64,000 nucleotides of DNA, from NCBI GenBank assembly GCA_037178675.1, contig JAYMGJ010000521.1, positions 1-64,000 on the forward strand, in the 5' to 3' direction. A model generated the notes under the pieces. The model did not search any database, was not told where the DNA came from, and saw only the letters and a program-made list of their open reading frames with translations. Within the stretch, counting starts at the first letter, position 1. Each line of letters opens with the position of its first letter. Below are positions 52,873 to 63,962 of the stretch, piece by piece. The DNA comes from Scleroderma bovista (taxonomy: Eukaryota; Basidiomycota; Agaricomycetes; Boletales; Sclerodermataceae). Both the position numbers and the translations under genes were made by a program.

Positions 52873-55416
52873 ATGCCCTCCCTCGCAGACGCCCTCTGCG
52901 CAGTCCTCGCAGCAGCCCTCGTGAGAACCCTGCGCTCAGCCCTCTCCTGCTGTTCCTGATCTGACCCCCTCCCAGGCCTGCCATCTCGTATTCAACCGCT
53001 GCGAGCCCGTCCACCCCCTCGCCCACTGTGCCCTCCTCCTCTTCCCCCCCGCCGTCCTCACCGTCCTCATCTGCACCGCCTTCCCCTCCATCTCGCACGC
53101 CCTCGCCGCCGTATTCGGCCTCTACTACACCTTCATCCTCCTCTCCGTAGCCGCATACCGTCTCTCCCCATTCCACCCCCTCGCCGGCTATCCAGGTCCC
53201 CTCCCATGCCGCATATCCAAGTTCTGGATGGCCTGGATATCCTCCGACGGAAAGCAGCACGAGTACTACTCTAGGCTCCACCACAAATACGGCAACATCG
53301 TCCGCATCGGTGCTCTCCCATCCACCTCCACTCGTTCTCACGCTCACATTCTTGTTGCCAGGCCCAAACGAACTCTCCATCCGCGACGTGGACGCGATCG
53401 ATCCCTTGATGGGTTCAAATGGCCTCCCCAAAGGACCCCGTGCGTCGCTCTCCCCTGTCCACGCACCCACGCACTCACTCATCTGCTCTAGACTGGGACG
53501 GCAGAATGGCAGAACAGACAACCGTCCGAGCGCTCATATCCATACGCGATCCCGCAGAGCACCTCCGTCGTCGCAAACCGTGGAACAGGGCATTCAGTGT
53601 CCCCGCTATGAAAGGCTACGAAGGCATCCTCAGCACACGCGTTCGTGAATTCGTCTCCGAACTCGAAACTCGTTCCAACACAGATCCCATCAACTTCACC
53701 GAATGGATCAGCCGCTTCACGTGAGTCCCGTCCGAGCGCCCATCTCATCCTTTCTCATTGTCGTTCCCTCTTCTTCTTCTTCGTCATCATCTTTCTTTCC
53801 CCCCCTCTTCTCATCGTCATGTTTCATCAAACAATCCTCCCCCATTCGGATTACACCATGTGTGTCGTAATGTATCCCCATACGGCCAAACAGATTCGAT
53901 TTCATGAGTGACATGGCGTGAGTTTTGCGGCAGCCTGTTCTCGTTCGCACAGAAGGAATCTGAATATCGCTCATTTTTCTCCCTCCCCTTCTTACATCCC
54001 TCCGTCGTCTCCGCGTATCATCCATTTCCCTGTCTTCCATGCTTCTTGCGTCAGCTTCGGAGGGGGCTCGGATATGCTGCGGGACGGGGATAAGGACAAC
54101 ACCTGGCACCTCCTCGAAAGCGGCTTACCGTGAGTCCACCTCTCATCCACCTCTCTAGCTCATGCCACCCTCGTCCACAGTATTGCCCTCGTACTGAGTC
54201 ACGTACCGTGGCTTGGCAAATATTACATGATGCTCCCTGGCATCGGAGCAGACCTCAAGAAGTTCCGCTTTTTCTGTCAGGCACGCGCCCTCCATCGGCG
54301 CCAGCAAGGATCCCATACAAAGGATCTTTTTCATTACCTCGTAAGTACCACTCATCCCAACTTCTCCACGGTCTCTGTCGCAACTATATTGCCACCGCGC
54401 CTGTCCCTGTCCCCACTCCTCATTTCCCTCACTCTATATTTATATCCCAATCTATATTAGATCGACGAGGCAGGCGTCGAGCGTTACCCACCGACGTTCA
54501 ACGAGGTCGCTTCGGATGGCGTTCTCGCGATTGTCGCGGGATCGGACACCACGGCGACCACCCTCACTTGCCTCTTCTATTCGCTCATGGCGAACAAGGT
54601 CGCCTATCGCCGACTCCAAGCCGAGGTAGACAAGTATTATCCACCAGGAGAGGACCCCTGTGCAACGACCTACCATGCCAGCATGAAGTACTTGACGGCC
54701 GTTATGTATGTCCCCTCCTATTTACGGCGCTTCAGATGGTTGACTCGGTATAGACAGGAGGCGCTGAGGTTATATCCACCCGTGCTCAGCGGGAGCCAGA
54801 GGGCGGTTCCAAAAGGAAGCGGAGGGAAGGCCGTGGGGTCCCAGTACGTCTTCTTCGAAACATCCATCGGCGGCGGCGGCGGCGGTACTCACAACCCCAT
54901 CCCAGCTTCCTACCCGAGGGAACAAGCGCATTCGTGCATTCCTACTCGCTGCAACGAGACCCGCGGTACTTCTCCCCATTCCCAGATACGTTCTGGCCCG
55001 AACGATGGCTCTCCGCGGAAGAACGCCAAGTATATGGGTACTTCTACCCGACGGAGACAAACGCGCCCGGCGCCCCGCCACCCTTCGAAAAATCGAGCAC
55101 AAAGAACCTCCCTCCCTTTATTCACAATCCGGCCGCTTTCATCCCATTCTCTCACGGGCCCGTCAACTGCGTTGGGAAGAAGCTCGCGATGCAGGAGATG
55201 CACATGCTCGTGTGCTGCGTGATGCAAAAGCTGGAGTTGCGCTTCGCGGACGGGTACGATACGACGCGGTGGGAGCGGGACTTGAAGGACTTTTTCGTGT
55301 CGGTGAGGGGAGAGCTGCCGGTCGTGGTCGTTCCGCGAGGGCAGGGCGGCGTCGGTGGTCGCGGCGGGATCGTGGATATCGGTGGTACTTCAGACACCAA
55401 TGAAGGCGCTTCATGA
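52873..55416 (+). CDS. Cytochrome P450 monooxygenase
   Basis: A haem-thiolate monooxygenase with N-terminal membrane helices; substrate unknown. Ten exons (52873-52920, 52976-53309, 53362-53439, 53492-53720, 53894-53917, 54055-54129, 54181-54340, 54461-54705, 54754-54843, 54906-55416) give 597 aa. Two or three hydrophobic segments (residues ~1-90) precede the proline-rich hinge HPLAGYPGPLP. Helix C shows HLRRRKPWNRAFS; helix I AGSDTTATTLT; helix K QEALRLYPP (ExxR); the PERF-like motif FWPERWL; and the haem loop PFSHGPVNCVGKKLAM with the axial Cys. The haem loop has Val where many P450s have Arg, as in other basidiomycete P450s of this type. The C-terminus ends in a Gly-rich tail. The tiny 24-nt fifth exon is supported by frame and by the FDFMSDMAFGG motif. 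Confidence 0.93.
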
Positions 55417-57199
55417 GGCCCCCGCGCGCGCGTTTCCTTCCCCTTTTTTTCGCCTTTTTTCTTCCTTACGAGGGTTATGCCATGACGATGAAAACTGACA
55501 ACGACAACTACTGAGCTGACACGGGACGGGTGGAACGGTGCTGCGTAACCGCTGTTAGCCTACATCCCTATCTAGTACGTAGTATACTACGTACCCCCGC
55601 ATCTACCAATGTACGCAGGCCCCGGCGTTCAACGTTCGGGGCACGCGGACGACCCCCATCGATCTAATACATTCAGGAAATGGATTTGCAGTGGATATAC
55701 ATATATATAACTACTATGAACGTTTCAATACACGTTTTTTTCCCCGTACTACGTGTTCGATAGTATTCTTGGCACTGTGTACTACTAGTCGTTTGTTGTT
55801 CCCTGTCTATATGTATGCACTCACCCCAAACTTATCGGATCTCACTGCGCATCCCATTTTTTTTTACTTACCGGGACGCTTGAAACACCACTATCGCATG
55901 GGAGGGATTAGTACAGCAGGAGCCATCATGCTCATGTGGAGAGACGACGATCGACCGGACCTGAGGTCCTACCGCTCGATCCTAGGCATTGAGGCTAAAA
56001 CTAGATCTCGTTACGTCCGAGGGTCAATCGATGCTAAGGTATATTTATGCACTGTAGTGGGAGGAAATGGCGCACAGCACGGCATTGGCAGTTTGCACGG
56101 CCCTCCAGTACAATGTTTCTCTTCCACGCGTCCTGGAAAAAATATCGCGGTCACGTGAAGAAGCGCCTCGAGAGTCGAGGGTTAGTGATATGATGGCCGG
56201 AAATACTTAATTGCCGTATGTAACCATTCCACACCTACTACGTACCTTCTCAAACGTCTTGGGTTCTGAATCCGAATGCGTTTTTGGCATTCATCGTGTG
56301 TTGGTTGTTTGTTTGTTTTTTCGCACGTTGATAGAGTTCCTAGATGATGATCCATGATGGATACGGTTCTGAGCTTATTTTCCCAATCCAATCTCGCCTG
56401 TACGTGATTTCATCAATCATGTTTCCCCCCCTCGGTGTTCCCTGTAGATCCATGCCGGGTAATCGTATCTAGAGGGTCTAGAACACGTCTTCGAGTCTGG
56501 CTGGCTGTGGTTCTTGAAATAAAGTGGTTTGGCAGGGTTACTACTACTATGAAACGTGCTTCCCTCCAAGCTGTGGGCTATACCTACTTGTATAGGACAT
56601 GAGCGCGGAGAGGCTCTCACTGTTCCTGTGGATGATTGGAATTTCTGTTAATATTATTTTTTCGATGGAGAGGAAGCGGTACATATATATTTTTGACTGG
56701 ATGATCACCGAGGGCCCGCACGGCGCCGTGGGTTCGTACATCGGATACCGGTCCGTCCCTGTCACTTCGCCGAGGGGGGGAGGACGACGAACGCCTGAGT
56801 ATATGTAGTAGCTACTACATATGTACGGTCTATCGGGAAGTTCGAAGTACAAACGTGGTGCAGTGGCGTTGCGGGGGATGCTAAGCAACGGGAGCCGGAA
56901 GCGGAGCCTCGACCGCGGAGTTTTAGAACCCCAAGTACCTTAGTAGAGTTGCCAGTGGACCGACCGATTATGATGATTGGAATGAGTCACCCACGCGATC
57001 CATAGTACTTCAGGATACCAGACTGTCTATACGACTGTCCACCCAAGTACCGTAAATGGATAGTAAACGGTCTGGTATCCACTAGTAAGCCGCATCCATA
57101 CTTCCATGGAAGCCGCTCTCCGTGGAATTCGGATGGAAGTATGTATGGAAGGACATAGGGGGACTCAGGAGGCAGCCGCCGTCTCCTTGATACTCGGAC
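55417..57199. other. Intergenic with two perfect palindromes
   Basis: About 1.8 kb without a recognised gene. It carries perfect palindromes at 55575-55594 (20 bp, GTACGTAGTATACTACGTAC) and 56801-56822 (22 bp, centred on TAGTAGCTACTA). T-rich runs follow the P450 stop. Confidence 0.45.
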
Positions 57200-57620
57200 T
57201 GATAGACGACGGCGAACTTGAACCGCAACCGTGTACGAATGTGTGCCACGAAGGATGCCATTCAGGGGGCATCGGAACACTGGACGGGGACTGGGGACAA
57301 TCACGACAAGCAGTGGACATCGAGATCCGACACAGCGAGCCAATTGAAGGACTTGTGTAAAGATGACAGCTTGTCGCATTGCAATGTGTGGTGCCGTTGG
57401 TGTCCTCGGAGGAAGTTGTATTTTCGGAAGGGCCTGTGAATGAATGAACTACATACATAACGTCACCCTGCTTGGCAGGCACAAGTGTCCGCCGTCGAGT
57501 GCGGGTGATTGCAAGAATAAAAAACAATCGAACTTGGAAGAAGGGATGAATAAACATCCGGAAGAACGAAGCAAGGTCTACCCTCGGTCACGTGGAAGGC
57601 TGCAATCTGGGGCAGCCGGG
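57200..57620. repeat. Copy of the peptide-gene flank (distal block)
   Basis: Matches 61140-61520 in the same orientation: GACGGCGAACTTGAACC, GATCCGACACAGCG, TGTGCCACGAAGGATGC, GGTGATTGCAAGAATA and ACCCTCGGTCA occur in both in order. It suggests an older or lost third unit of the peptide-gene duplication. Confidence 0.65.
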
Positions 57621-58373
57621 CTTGGGGTACTACTGTTTAAAAGGGGTTAAGCAACTAGAAAGCGTCGTACTAGACGGCAGACACATCATTCACGGAGCAC
57701 GCGCGTGGAAAAGAAATACAATCCACCTCGAGTCAGTGTCTATAGTGGAACGTAGGTGAGCGTCAGAGGTGGTGCTGCAGGTGAAAATGAAAGAAGTACT
57801 GTAAGAGACTGTCTAGTATACGATGTAAGAGAAGGTAGCGTCGGATGGGGAGGGGGGCACTGGATGAACTCTGAACGGGAACACGCCCATGGCATATGGA
57901 AAAACTGCATAGTATTTAGCCAACCTGTACAGAAGGAGGCAGCCTCGCACCCATCGCTAGTACTTACTGGAGACGACCTGAGGCGCCTATATCGCAAAAC
58001 GCAATGGGACCGCCCCAACTTAATATGTTTGAGCACCTGCGATCTTGAAAACAGCTGTCACATAACGAGTGACAGAACAACTCATGACTGATTCTGGAGA
58101 TGCGACATCGTGGCTGCCCAGTGCCCACTCATACAAGGATGAAGTTTTACCGTTCTCTGCAAACAGAATACTGTCTCTACCCTTAACACACGAGGCTGCC
58201 AAGCATGGATACATCATAGAATGAATACATCATCTGCACAGATCATGAGACATATCAGACAAATATTCAGTCCAAGGCGCAAATACCCAAAGCTATCAAA
58301 CTGACAAGCACTAGTCAAGCACTCCAGTAGTAAAGTGGTGCTCATTTTAACCTCCAGTCTCCCGGCTGTTGGA
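57621..58373. other. Intergenic, 3' of cystine-knot peptide gene A
   Basis: About 750 bp; no gene was recognised. A minus-strand frame at 57740-58036 has no motif. Confidence 0.4.
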
Positions 58374-58699
58374 TCAAGGGTAAATGCATGTCTACAAACA
58401 GACACGTCAGTCAATGTTTTTCTATTTGCAACCAGGCTACTGCAAAAGGTGAGCCCAGACAGTACAGGAAAAGCGTACCTTGGTGTCGTCGGTGTCACAG
58501 TAGTAGTTTGGGCAACAGTCCGACTGTTTTGTGCATTGAGAACCGCGATGAGCACAAGAGGGAGGGGGAGCTTTTCTATAGGGTCACCCCTTGAGGACCA
58601 TAAACACGGAGGAAGAAAAAAAACGCACTTGGCAGTGGTAAAATGGACGTGGAGTACGAAAACAGTTATGAGTGAGAGGGCGAAGACGTATAAGCGCAT
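58374..58699 (-). CDS. Secreted six-cysteine (cystine-knot-pattern) peptide A (61 aa)
   Basis: Three exons, in coding order 58699-58629, 58575-58479 and 58391-58374. Exon 1 is a signal peptide (MRLYVFALSLITVFVLHVHF, likely cleaved after TTA near residue 23). Exon 2 and the start of exon 3 encode the mature peptide with six Cys spaced C-x6-C-x5-CC-x4-C-x7-C, the inhibitor-cystine-knot arrangement. The last Cys sits alone in exon 3, three residues before the stop. Introns have GT..AG ends and phases 2 and 0, identical to the paralogue at 60.5 kb. The function is unknown: similar scaffolds elsewhere serve as protease inhibitors, antimicrobials or effectors. The main uncertainty is that the exons were joined by eye. 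Confidence 0.75.
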
Positions 58700-59050
58700 T
58701 TTGGGAAAAGTCGTAGGGAGCTGAAGGGGTTAATGAAAGGGGTATCCAGTTTAAATGTTCGGACTCGGCGCTAAACCGATGGAAGAACTATTGGAAGGGC
58801 AAATGTTAAGCCGCCAAAATCGCACGGGGTGCGTTCCCGTGTAGGAACACATGAATGAATAAATTGAATCTCCAAGATGTCAAAATTCATTGGTCTCATT
58901 TCGCCGCTGGGTATCGTCTAATGATCACGGTGAGATGCGTAGACGGCGGACTTGAACCACAGGGTGCATGCAGTGCCATGAAGGGTAGTACAGGGGCAGA
59001 ATAGATGGGGATAGGAGTAGATTCGGAAAGCACGAGTGGATCATCCACGC
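58700..59050. repeat. Upstream flank of peptide gene A, duplicated
   Basis: Collinear with 60897-61250: GGGTTAATGAAAG, TATCCAGTTTAAA, ACCGATGGAAGAACTATT, GTTAAGCCGCCAAAATCGCAC, GACGGCGGACTTGAAC and GCCATGAAGGGT occur in both. It probably contains the shared promoter. Confidence 0.75.
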
Positions 59051-59426
59051 CCCCTAATATCCCATGCGTCGTTAGAGGTCGTTCGTGATCATGCAACGGG
59101 GGCTACAACAAAATTAAGAAGAGCGATTACGAGCAAAAAAAATGCTTACCAGAATCGGGTAAGCGGGTTGGACATGGAGAACGCGCTCCGCTGGCGCATC
59201 ACCCATGGTATGCATTGGCTGAGGTGTGTGGCCCGAGGGGGGTTGAGCCACGGGAACAACAGAAGGTGGTCCAAGTATTTCAGCTGGTGGGAGGCGTGCC
59301 CTGAGTGGTGGCCTGAACTGAGCCCTGGGATGAGGCCGCCGCAACGGACGATCGTGGAGAGTTTTAGGAAAGAATATCACTGGCGCAGTGAAAGGCAGAG
59401 CAGTGGTACTCCTCTCCAGATCAGGG

Positions 59427-60209
59427 CTAGCGCTCCTCGACCCTCAACGGCTTCTGCGTTGGCTGATACATGAATGGTATTACTGGCTGGGGTGGCTGAA
59501 CTCCAGCCGAGCATTGTGAGGGGCGAGCACCGAGTAATTCCAACAATTGTTCGTTCAAAGATAGGCCGACATGTCGTGGTGTAGGAGTATGGATGCGCGT
59601 GTGGTCAAGTTGGTGCAATAAATCAGATCGACGATACAGGCTCTCTGCATCAGTCAAGGATTCTACCCTTGGTCTCCTGGTTTCACGCTCCTGGACCGTT
59701 TTGGTCATATGCCTTTCAGTTACCGATTCGGTTCTTTCGATCACGCTTTGAAGAAGGCTTTGGATTGTGTCCAGGCGCTCGAGTACCTCCGCGTTGTCTT
59801 GAGGCATGGACGGACCTACCGCAACTCGTCAAGCATTTGGTGTCAATGACTGACCCTCCCAAAGGGCATTCATCTGCTCTCTTAAGTTGGCGAGCATGTC
59901 GCGCAGCACAGAAAAGGATGGTGATTCTATGGGGCGTGCAGTGCTGCTGGAAAACGTGGATGGCGTGGGAGATGAAGGCGGGGGCATCGGAGACGATGAG
60001 GGGACTAGGGACGGCGAGGATGGAGACGACGACGACCAAGCAAGACGATGACGGGAGCTCGTATTCTTCCCCATCCACGACTTCATGTTCCACATATAAA
60101 AGACCATTGTCAGAGTGATGCGACGAGGTACGGCAGGCCAGAAGCGGAGGACGTGATTGAGGGAGTTCGAGTGAGAGGAGGAGACATCTTGACAGGAATC
60201 ATGATTCAA
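59427..60209 (-). CDS. Possible two-exon hypothetical protein with coiled coil (247 aa)
   Basis: Exons 60209-59855 and 59815-59427 joined across a 39-nt intron. The join keeps the frame and yields a continuous heptad-like helix: SVLRDMLANLREQMNALWEG runs into a Pro-Ser-Met-Pro hinge and then NAEVLERLDTIQSLLQSVIE. The N-terminal half is Ser/Pro-rich (SSSSPSSPSLVPSSS). Not recognised; no catalytic motif. The short intron and repetitive composition make it uncertain. An internal start at MVFYMWNMKSWMG is equally possible. It lies between the two cystine-knot peptide genes. Confidence 0.35.
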
Positions 60210-60525
60210 ATCACGATCCTCGTGTAGAAGAGAATGACGTGGGTTGGAGATGGGTTACATAAATCGTCGGACACATCCGTTTCCAGCGCCCATTGGGAAG
60301 GGTGTGGGTTCTGGTTCTGGTTCGGGAGTCTCGTTGGGCGACAGGTCGCTGAAGACCGACTCAAACTCGGTAGGGGGGCAATTCGCTGACCACTAATTCA
60401 GATGACGCGTCAAGCTGACTCCTAAGCGCCGATTCTCCAGGAGATGTTGGCGAAACGGTGGATGGGTGCCCATTTGAACAAATTATCGGACATATCAAAC
60501 AAATATTCGGCCCAAGACACAAATA

Positions 60526-60896
60526 TCAATCTGGCAAGCACTCCAGTAAAGTGGTGTTCATTTTACCCACCACTCGCCTGTTGGATTTGACGCATGTCTA
60601 CAAAAAAAACATTAGTCAATGTTCTTTTATTTGCGACTAGGCTACTGCAAAAGTGAACCCAGACAGTACAGGAAGAACGTACATCAGTGTCCGTGTTGCA
60701 GTGGCCGCCTGGGCAACATGTATACCTTTTGTCCGAGCAGTTGTCACCGGGATAAACACACATGTAAGCCGGGCTACCCACGCCATGAAGATCATAGACA
60801 CGGAATAAAAATAAAAACACACTTATTGGCAGTGGTAAAATGGTTGTGGAGTGCGAAAACAGTTATGAGTGAGAGGACGAAGACGTATAAGCGCAT
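60526..60896 (-). CDS. Secreted six-cysteine (cystine-knot-pattern) peptide B (78 aa)
   Basis: Paralogue of peptide A, with exons 60896-60823, 60773-60683 and 60597-60526. The signal peptide is nearly the same (MRLYVFVLSLITVFALHNHF). The mature region keeps only the Cys framework, C-x6-C-x6-CC-x4-C-x6-C, plus few other residues. Exon 3 runs 24 codons rather than 6, because the stop codon used by A is missing through a small indel. This adds a basic, hydrophilic tail with a seventh Cys (LLEC). Intron positions and phases are as in A. Function unknown. Confidence 0.72.
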
Positions 60897-61520
60897 TTGG
60901 GGAAAGGTCGTGAAGTGCTGAAGGGGTTAATGAAAGTGTATCCAGTTTAAAATGCTAGGCTCAGCGCTAGAAGGCGCTAGACCGATGGAAGAACTATTAG
61001 AAGGGAAAATGTTAAGCCGCCAAAATCGCACGTAGAACATTCACGTCTAGAGACACACGAGTAAATAAATTCGTACTGTGTGGTATCCCCGGATGAAGGA
61101 TTTCACCGCTTGGTATCGTCTAATAATTGCGGTGAGCTAAGAGGCATAGACGGCGGACTTGAACTGGAGGGTGTATGTGTGCCATGAAGGGTGCTTCAGG
61201 GGCAGAATGGACAGGGATAGGAGGAGATAGGAACAGCATGAATGGAAATCGAGATGCGACACAGCGCCGCAGAGGAACCAAGGAGCGTACTATAAAGATA
61301 TCAGTGTCGCATTGTGTGGCTGCTGTGTCCTCAGGGAACTTGTATTTCAGGAGCTGTGATCAGTGAACTACATAGTACGTCACCTGCCTGGCAGTAATAC
61401 TAGGCACAGTGTCCGCCATCGAGTGCAGGTGATTGCAAGAATATAAACTTGAGAACTAGAAGGGATGAACAATTGAACATGCCGAAGAACGAAGCAGGAA
61501 TTACCCTCGGTCATGGTAAC
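60897..61520. repeat. Upstream flank of peptide gene B, duplicated
   Basis: The proximal part matches 58700-59050 and the distal part matches 57200-57620, so this unit preserves the longest version of the duplicated flank. Confidence 0.7.
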
Positions 61521-62153
61521 TCGAACGACAAATATTATAGGTCAGTCTGCTCTAGTACTGTCACCTTGTTTATGTAACAAGGTCACTGCAACTGGAAATT
61601 TGTTCGCCTTTTTTTCGTCGTCCGCGAATATCATGGTTCAACGAGCGCCCGAGGTTTCTGTCTCAGCATCTCCGACAATCAAGTGGTTAACAGGGAGTAT
61701 CTGCGCGTTTCACTTCTCGGTGTAGCACCGTTGTACAGGAGGCTAGTACATGGACCATGCATTCCATCGCTGAGTTGTATATGACAGAAGCACAACGAGC
61801 GCTTGAGCCCTTCACCATCGCCGCTTTGTTGTTAGAACATATACATTTTTGCACGCATGCTCCGTTAAACAAGGTTCCTGCCGTCTACTGACGGCGCTAT
61901 TTTTGTATGGTCGGAACTCGTGGATGCCCGCTGATCGTATCTACAACGTAGCTTGCTCGATGGTACGCACGCGTAACAGCCACACAGTGTAATTTCTACT
62001 GAATGGTGAGACTATAGGAACATCCAGGGAGACAACTGCGGTAAATGTCATGCACAGCTAGCGCTAAGGGCAAACTTCGCCTAAAGTACTGAAGAGTTGC
62101 TACCTATATATGTAAACAAGTAAGTACATACAGCTGAAGTAATAGCAACATAT
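61521..62153. other. Intergenic, no gene recognised
   Basis: About 630 bp upstream of peptide B's flank and downstream of the MFS transporter. Nothing coding was recognised. Confidence 0.4.
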
Positions 62154-63962
62154 CTACTCAAGAACCCCAGTGGTGCCCCCATCGCAATTATCTTCATTGT
62201 TCTTCAAATCAGGCAGAAGCCTCGACAAGAAAACGAGAAAACAAGCTACCACGAGAAGAACGAGATATACAAGGTTACCACCAAGGATATTGGATTCTTT
62301 TGAGAACGCGAATATGGACGAGAATGCCGCTGGGCCAAAAGCCCGTGCGATTGAATTCGTGGTCTGGCTAAGCCCATTCATAGTGCCAAGCGAATATCTA
62401 TTTGGCGCTGCCCTCGTAACGAACACGGTGATGACAGCTAAGCCCTCTGTAAGTTCTCGGTTCTCCTGGATGAAGAGACGAGCATACCATAGGCCATGTC
62501 TACTATCAGCACGAAAAAAAGTTGAAGGATCAGGAGGGGCCAGATGCTTGGACCAACCTCTTGCTGAGATTGGACGACCAAGCTCATGACCGGGAAGAGT
62601 GCAACAAGGGGAAAGAAACCCAGCACTGCTATACAGAAGATTTTCTTCTCGCCGAATCGATCTATCAACCTGCTGACAAACAGTATTTGGAACAAGCCAT
62701 CAAATAGGCCCCAAATTGCCATACACGTGCCGATAACGGACGGTGGGAGACCTAGTCCACCGATTTCAATGGGGGTTGCATAAAACAACGGGACAAGCGC
62801 AAAAAAACCGATATCGACAAGTGCCAGTGTGCCATAGGTCGCAATGGGCAGCATGACTGCGTACGTCTTCATCAAGGTACGAATAGGGACAGGAGAAGTG
62901 TCATTGTCGGAAACATCATCTTGAGCATCTTCCACACTCCCCCTGGGTTGCGAGCGTTTCTTACTCCGCCTGGGTGGTGATGACTATGTTGCGGAGTGGT
63001 CAGCCCCATTACAGGGATGGAAAATAATCTACCTTACCTCCTTCAGAAATGCGGCAGCTATTAGGAGAGCAATGATAGTGAATAGCGCAGATACGAGGCA
63101 TGGGAGGAAGTACGGAAAATTTTTCCAGAATATCCCTGAAAAGAGCGTTGGCCAGCGGTCGCGTGGTTTTGCTAAAGCACCGCCATAAAGTGGCCTGAAC
63201 ATCCTAATTTCAACATCGAGATGGGCGTGTGTATGGACTGACGTACGCGATCGACGCCCCGACAGAGAATACAGGGGGGATGAGTACGAACGCTTGAGCG
63301 AGGTTAGTATGGTCGGTGATGTCGGCTATGACGCTCTTCATGACGCCCATGTTTCCATTCAAGGCTCCAGCGATACATCGGCTGTATTGGTACGACGTAC
63401 GGAATAAGTGACAGGAGACTAAGATGTCCGACATGTTGCTTACCTAGCAACAATTGTCCAAAACGTGGTAGACAGTCCAAAGCAAATGTTTGATATGCTC
63501 AGGCCCATCAGTCCGATGAGGAGGACCGGCTTACGTCCAACATGATCCGACAGGCGACTCCAATATAGAGTTGTGAATGCTTGGACTACGAAAAATAGTG
63601 ATTCCTGCAAATGAAGTGGAGTTGAGTGGTACTCGTGGATGGACGGGAATTGAGAGCCTTGATCGAGGATGGCCACAACAGACTGTGGCACATTCCAACT
63701 CACAATGAGACCTGCGTAGTACCCAATCTTCCGGTCATCTCCACCCGTGATGTCCAGTTCGCGTATAAGCTGCATAGCATGGGGTCAGGTGTTACAAATA
63801 GCCCATGCATGTCTTCCAACGACTGACCTGGTTAATGAAAGGGAAGATGTATTGCGCTGATATGGGCTCAGCGAACATAAGCAGCAGGACGAGGCCAAGC
63901 TGGAATTTGGGTAGTGGTGTCTTATTTTTTCGCAACAGCGGTGTGTTTTCATCGACGGTCAT
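62154..63962 (-). CDS. MFS transporter, DHA1/ZIFL-like (483 aa)
   Basis: A twelve-helix drug:proton-antiporter-like facilitator; substrate unknown. In coding order the exons are 63962-63828, 63769-63704, 63604-63444, 63381-63247, 63203-63038, 62983-62488 and 62446-62154, a whole 484 codons with stop. Motifs are PLPKFQLGLVLLLMFAEPIS in helix 1, WSRLSDHVGRKPVLLIG (the MFS loop 2-3 signature), SRCIAGALNGNMGVMKS (helix 5 antiporter-type motif), PLYGGALAKPRDRWP, a hydrophilic central loop (SSPPRRSKKRSQPRG), IDRFGEKKIF and APNRYSLGTMNGLSQT. The intron at 63605-63703 is in frame and stop-free, but the conserved AGLI-ESLFFVVQA join supports splicing. The last intron is only 41 nt. The complete gene lies just inside the right edge. 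Confidence 0.88.
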
